From the NCBI GenBank assembly GCA_037126765.1, contig JBBCBC010000027.1, positions 10,316,406 through 10,380,405 of the forward strand: a DNA stretch of 64,000 bases, written 5' to 3'. The position numbers were made by a program, and so were the translations under genes. The notes beneath the pieces are model-generated. The model did no database searches. It was not told where the DNA came from and saw nothing but the letters and a program-made list of their open reading frames with translations. Position 1 is the first letter of the stretch, and each line of letters opens with the position of its first letter. The DNA is from Stenogyne calaminthoides (taxonomy: Eukaryota; Streptophyta; Magnoliopsida; Lamiales; Lamiaceae). This document shows positions 59,272 to 64,000 of the stretch, piece after piece.

Positions 59272-59328
59272 TTAAAGATCGATGTATGACCATGTATCAG
59301 GAATGTCTGGCTTAAGGAAACACTCTAA
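59272..59328 (-). other. Duplicated C-terminal coding tail (copy 2)
   Basis: Counterpart of 7515-7571. It is open to a TAA and encodes the same 18-residue tail, downstream of the gene's own stop at 59331. Confidence 0.6.
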
Positions 59329-59330
59329 AA

Positions 59331-60269
59331 CTAACACTTGGGGTACAATTCGATGTATGTCCATGGAGCAGGACCTTCTGGCTTAAGAAAACACTCTAAA
59401 AGTTTGTAGTCTTCGAGGGGAGACGCAGCTGTTGGTGCATAGACCGATGCTAAAAAAGTCTGCTCAGCTCCGATGGCTGCAGCTTCCTTTTTCTCTTTTT
59501 CTGGTTTTTGCTTCATTTTTCTCTCTGGTTTTTTCTTCTTCTTTTTCTCTCTGAATCTGGCTGCAGTTTCTTGTGCAGTAAATGTCAAAAGAAAAACCCT
59601 ATGGGGGAATCAACAACCTTCAAGGTGTCCACATGTTTGTAAACCTTCCCAGTCTGCACACGAACAAACAAACTAATTGTGTGATGAATGATTATACAAC
59701 ATAATTAGGTAACAGTGGATTATACCTTGGAACTGATATGATTAATTGCAACCTCAATTGATGTATTCAACATGTCTTGGTACATAGGGATGTCCTTAGA
59801 GGCCACCGGCCAGAAAGGAGAGCGCATAAAACCCGCCACCCCTTTATCCACGCCGTAGCCCTACACAAATTCACACCAATTATTATTATTCAGGAACAAA
59901 CAATAATAATAAGAGCAAGCAATTTATATGATAATTATAATTCCAAATGCAAACTAGAAAATAGAATTATGTACATCGACCCACTGGTATTTGGCATATA
60001 ATATTTATAAACTAGAAAATAGAATTATGTACTCCAATAATGAAGGAAATAGATACCCTGGTGGTTCGCACTATATGAAGGAAGGCCCTGAGGGAGCTGG
60101 GTTTGAATGGGTATGAACGACGGTTACCGTCTTCATCTTCGTCGGAGGATTCTTCATACATTGTTTCATCGCCTTCATCGTCTTCCCAAACAAACTTCTG
60201 CAAGTATTGAGCAAGCATACCGTACTCGTATTGTGCACATTCTTTCACTGGAGGCCACTCCTTCTCCAT
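59331..60269 (-). CDS. Cystatin-like three-exon gene, copy 2
   Basis: Exon 1 is 60057-60269 (71 codons, phase 0), exon 2 is 59726-59860 (45 codons, phase 0) and exon 3 is 59331-59653. Exon 3 opens 'TGKVYKHVDTLKVVDSP', then meets TGA in frame right after a T-run. One base later the frame is open for 85 codons through 'LLTFTAQETAARF', a Lys/Glu-rich basic loop and a Pro-rich tail to TAG at 59331. The shared TGA, present in both copies, means either a single-base loss before the duplication, a homopolymer sequencing error, or a protein that ends there (about 138 residues). Strand pattern suggests a cystatin/monellin-like fold (plant cystatin-related or UPF0725 type). Exon 1 is Asp/Glu-rich. It would probably be cytosolic or nuclear; no signal peptide. 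Family call tentative. Confidence 0.5.
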
Positions 60270-60349
60270 GCCAAAGCTCGATCAGAGACGGAGCCCTAGA
60301 TCGTCGAAGATGGGAACGAATGTATGAAGCGAAAGGATATTAAATAGAA

Positions 60350-61345
60350 TGTTATTGGGCCGTTGAATTTGATTGGCTCAAATTTGCGATCAAATTTCTT
60401 TTAAGATTTTAAAAAGTTAACACCCATGAAATTATTCTATTCAACGACGATGGGTTTGAGTTATACACTTATACTAATAATAAAATAATAAAAATAAAGT
60501 GTAATTTTGAATATTAAGAGAAAGAAAAAAAAAGGTATGTGGAGTTGCATGAGTTGTGCTGCATTAAGAGTTCGGAGATTTTTAAAATGTTAGATACGGT
60601 ACGCGAGGATCGTCGCTAATTTATTTTTATTTAATTATATATAACACATAATATATCAAAAAATTTAATTTAATTGGGAGTAGTTGTTTGATTAGTTCAT
60701 TTAATTGATTTAGATTTTAAAATGTTATTTATTATTTAATATTTAATTTATAAAGAAGTATTTATAAATTATAATATTTTATTGTTAATGAGTAGTATGT
60801 AGTACTTTCCTGAATTCAATTTATTTTTTATTTAATTTATTAAATTATTAGTAAATTTTAGTAATTTTTTAATTAATTTGAAATAATATTCAATACATAT
60901 CCGTGCATTAGAGATGTGGAGAAAAAAATTGATACACCACGCAGTATATTTGATGGAGTATTGGTGATATTTTTATTTTTTGTAATATTATGTGAAAAGT
61001 GGGGACAAAATTATGAATAGTGGAGTTATATTTTTTCATTTATGGAAGGAAAAAATTATTGTGTATGTATACATATTTGTGATGAATGATACATTTTATT
61101 GATGAATCTACCTTTTTGTGTGTATGTGTACATATTTGTTGAAAGATAGATAAGATATTTGGTGGGTCCATGTTCAATTTTTTGGTGTGCAGATAAATAC
61201 AACATGATAATTTAAGTGGAACTAAGGATACTATTGTCTTTTTATGTGGGGTCCATCTCCATATTTGCCAAGTTGCATGTCTTAGATAAATACAACATGA
61301 TAATCAAAAAGGCAAGTTGCATGTCTTAGATATTACTAGATACAA
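60350..61345. other. AT-rich spacer (copy 2)
   Basis: Counterpart of 8580-9790, shortened by several deletions that remove the 'gatacg' and 'cgcgtatcc' motifs seen in copy 1. No gene. Confidence 0.45.
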
Positions 61346-61568
61346 AAAGATGAAAAAAGTTATTCGACCGCTCCCAAAATTCTCTCTATATGGTTAGGGT
61401 TTTAGTGGGTTCGTGTTGCGCCGCTTTTTCAAACGTGTGCCTTCTCTTCTGCCACTCTCTTTTTATTCCTTTGGGACTGGCTAGATTCATACTCTCATTC
61501 TCCCTGTCTTTTCGTACACTATCTCATCTCTCCACTTCACAGTTCACTCATTTTCCCAAGTTTCATCC

Positions 61569-62781
61569 ATGGCCAACGAAAAGCTTGACCGTGGGAGAAG
61601 TTTTCTCTGAGGCGGAATCCACACTTGTTGCAATCAAATCAAATCACTAACAAACCCCCACAACGCTATTGGTGGGCAACCGCCATTCGAAAAAACATGG
61701 GTCCGGCCGAACAGGACATCACGTTGAAACACATCTGGAATGTGGTTCTCTCGTTAATGATTGTCATGATCGGCGATGGCTTGTTTATTTTCGAGTTTAC
61801 TGACGCAGGTGACCGAACCCGAATCTTCAAGCGACAACCCTAGAATATCGGTGGTTCAGTTCTCATGCTCAAACCACTTCTCGGCAATGAAAGGCCCACA
61901 TATATAGTCCTCCACACGGCCCTCTTCTGGGTTCAAGCACACGGGCTCCAGATCCGGGCTACGAAAAAGACTGTTGGCGAAGAAGTTGGTCCGAAACTTG
62001 GCGAAGTACTAGAAGTTATTAGCGAGTATGATGGGGTGGCACACAGACATTGTCTTCATATCCTGGTGCTCATCGACGTTACGAAGCCACTCTGTAGATG
62101 GACTCCCCTCACTATAGACGAAGTTAATGATATCGTGATCTTCCGTTATGAAAAGCTAACAAACTTTTGCTACTATTGTGGATGCTTGGACCATCTCGAC
62201 AAAAATTGAACGGCGGTTGCCAATGAGAGCCCTCGACTGTACAAGTTTGGATTGTTGCTAAGGGTGGTGAAGTAAGAAAGCATTACTCTTGAAGCCATAC
62301 TAGGAGAACTTGATCGCTTGAATGCAGGAGGCTCCAAATCTAGGGAAGAGTCATCGCCGAAAACGTCGGCTGACCAGATCATCTCCAAAAGAGGTCTGAT
62401 GAATCACACCCCCACTGGTTTTATCACTCTCATTCCTTGTACCTAAGCCCTACTGCACACTTTGAAGAGGATAATCTCAAGACCTACACCAATGATACAG
62501 GTGGTTGTACTGTTATTGTCCCTAGTTTTGAAGGACTGGGATATCGTCCGAATAACAAGCCCCCTAGAGATAACATCCAAATGTTTGAATTGTCTCGTAA
62601 AGCCAACGACCGTACAGAAAGTGTCAAGGGGAATACAATAGATGGTGAAGGAAGCCCTAACGTGCATGGTGTTCTAGGAGAGGCCTTTACTATAGGGCCT
62701 GGAATCTCAAACTTTGAGAAAATGCGGGGCCCAAAACGATCGGGCGGATCAGGCTCGTATAAAGGAAAGGGAAAGAAATAG
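61569..62781 (+). pseudogene. LINE ORF1, copy 2
   Basis: Starts at ATG 61569 and ends at TAG 62779. Frames are less broken than in copy 1: the DUF4283-like part is open over 61625-61843 and the segment 61865-62209 is open through the zinc knuckle. The last knuckle cysteine position is again TGA. The stop at copy 1 position 11122 is absent here. Confidence 0.75.
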
Positions 62782-62953
62782 GTTATGACCATTCACTCAT
62801 CAATTTCGGGTAAGAAAATGCCAGCAGAGAAAACAGACAAATAACTTGAAGATACGAGAAGATGAAGACTACCTTTGAAGAGAAGAACGTACAAGAAGAA
62901 TTCCTAGCTACTCCAACGGCTGACGCTGGCTAGACCTAGCCCCGCTGATCAAT

Positions 62954-63818
62954 ATGATCTACCTCTGTTGGAATGCCCGTGGGCTCGGGGGGGAACGGGC
63001 ATTCCGTAATCTGCAGCGGCTTATTGCTGACTATTCCTCCGAATTGTTTTTCATTTATGAGTCTAAAATTTATAGTAATATTGTGTAAAAGTGGCATACC
63101 TTGTTTAATTTCGGGTTGTTTCTATGTTAATGTTGTAGGCCGAATTGGTAGCCTTATCCTTTTTTGGTCTAATGAAATGAATGTTTCCCTTTTGTCTTAT
63201 TCTTCGGGCCATATTGATTTCTCTTACGTTGCAGGTACCAAATCGGGTTACTTCACTGGCTTTTATGGAAATCCTAAATAAAATCTTCGATCCAACTCCT
63301 GGGATCTTCTTCGTAAAATCCAACGGTCTCACGGTAATAAAAACATCGGATGGGTAATTGGCGGAGACTTTAATGAAATTTTCTATGAATGCAAAAAAAG
63401 GAAAGGTGAAACTCATCCTCACTCGCTCATGAACGAGTTTTGTCATACCCTCCGACATTGAAGTTCACGATCTGGGTGCCAAAGGACCGAAGTTCACTTG
63501 GGATAGTAAACGACATAGCCCGGATTCCATTCTTGAGCGTCCTGATAGATTCACTTCCAATATTAAATGGTCTTGCCAATTTCCGAATCATGAAGCTCGT
63601 AATCTAGATTTCTACAGATCGGACCATAGTCCAATTTTACTTCGTTCTCTTCCCGTGGGAGGTAGGAATATGGGTAGAAGATCTCACAAATTCATGTTCG
63701 AGAATAAGTGGCTCCTTGAAAACGATTATAATGATATTTTGAGCAAAGCCTGGATTTCGGGTCGAACTCTTAATAAACTGCATGACCGTCTCGCAACCAC
63801 TAGCTCTGAACTTGACTC
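62954..63818 (+). pseudogene. LINE ORF2 endonuclease domain, copy 2
   Basis: Begins 'MIYLCWNARGLGG' at 62954. Contains 'GGDFNEIF' and, in another frame, 'SDHSPILL', where copy 1 has Arg. Stops from about 63085. Truncated by the LTR at 63819. Confidence 0.8.
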
Positions 63819-64000
63819 TGTTGGGAAAAACGGGTTGCCCGGATCTATTCGATGTGATTATTTAAATACATATTTAAATTAAATAAATAATTACTAACAT
63901 GAATTAATCCTAAATCAATTCAACATAATAATTAAACAACATGTGTACACATAATTCACGTAAATCCTAAACATACGCGAACTGTGGAGTTACGAATTGC
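63819..64000 (-). mobile_element. Copia LTR 'A', copy 2 (partial)
   Basis: First 182 bp of the same LTR as 12260-13937, inserted at the same base of the LINE ('gactc' then TGTTGGG). It carries a short segment near 63867 that copy 1 lacks. It continues past the window. Confidence 0.9.

Larger units (their letters stand above)
61345..63818 (+). mobile_element. L1-type LINE, 3' part cut by Copia LTR (copy 2)
   Basis: Same arrangement as 9790-12259: ORF1 with zinc knuckle, ORF2 endonuclease, then the Copia LTR at 63819. The RT part is beyond the LTR and outside the window, if it survives. Confidence 0.8.
48930..64000. repeat. Segmental duplication, copy 2
   Basis: Direct copy of 1-12428, plus the private block at 52138-54907. 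It runs to the window end inside the shared Copia LTR. In general copy 2 keeps reading frames better, for example in the cystatin-like gene and LINE ORF1, while copy 1 keeps some sequence lost here (8810-9330 versus 60560-60960). Confidence 0.95.

Noticed and set aside
1..64000. tRNA or rRNA genes
   Set aside because: No cloverleaf-type A/B box pairs or rRNA-like segments were noticed by eye; a covariance search was not possible.

Overview
The window looks like a repeat-dense intergenic stretch of a dicot plant nuclear genome. The evidence is an AT-rich background, Copia elements primed by initiator tRNA-Met, a Sirevirus-type Copia element with an extra envelope-like region, an L1-type LINE, a Stowaway MITE, Mutator-like elements with 9-bp target duplications, and plant gene relics (a berberine-bridge-enzyme-like gene and a cystatin-like gene). 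No bacterial, organellar, rRNA or CRISPR signal is visible. I cannot name the species.

The large-scale layout is a direct duplication. Positions 1-12428 reappear at 48930-64000 in the same orientation, and both copies run off the window, so the true unit is larger (period about 49-51 kb). The two copies are nearly identical over long runs. They differ by many small indels and by one block of about 2.77 kb (52138-54907) present only in copy 2. Each copy carries, left to right: a Ty3/gypsy-like LTR relic, a 31-bp tandem repeat, two copies of a ~200-bp dispersed repeat, AT-rich filler, a few exon-like stretches, a minus-strand three-exon gene with cystatin-like features (more damaged in copy 1), and a LINE cut by the same Copia LTR.

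Between the duplicates (12.3-36.2 kb) lies a nest of minus-strand LTR retrotransposons. A Copia family with ~1.7-kb LTRs is represented by a 3' LTR plus pol fragment (A), a nearly complete element (B, 27.2-36.2 kb, with primer site, gag, protease, integrase, RT and RNase H), two solo LTRs with perfect 5-bp target duplications, and several LTR fragments. A 5'-truncated Sirevirus (15.6-26.8 kb) sits inside one LTR fragment. It keeps a 3' LTR with a minisatellite, a decayed pol, and a ~3.7-kb envelope-like region downstream of pol with one uninterrupted 426-codon coiled-coil frame.

The right-hand spacer (36.2-48.9 kb) holds gene debris and DNA transposons. These are an unrecognised exon-like piece, a possible TIR element enclosing a Raf-like kinase P-loop exon, a Mutator-like element with a 9-bp target duplication and a GC-rich interior, two MITEs, the C-terminal half of a BBE-like gene, and a plus-oriented solo LTR. 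The copy-2-specific block holds a gypsy LTR relic, a Stowaway MITE and a second Mutator-like element inserted in an acidic coding relic. Probably no gene in the window is fully intact; the best candidate for a functional host gene is the cystatin-like locus in copy 2.
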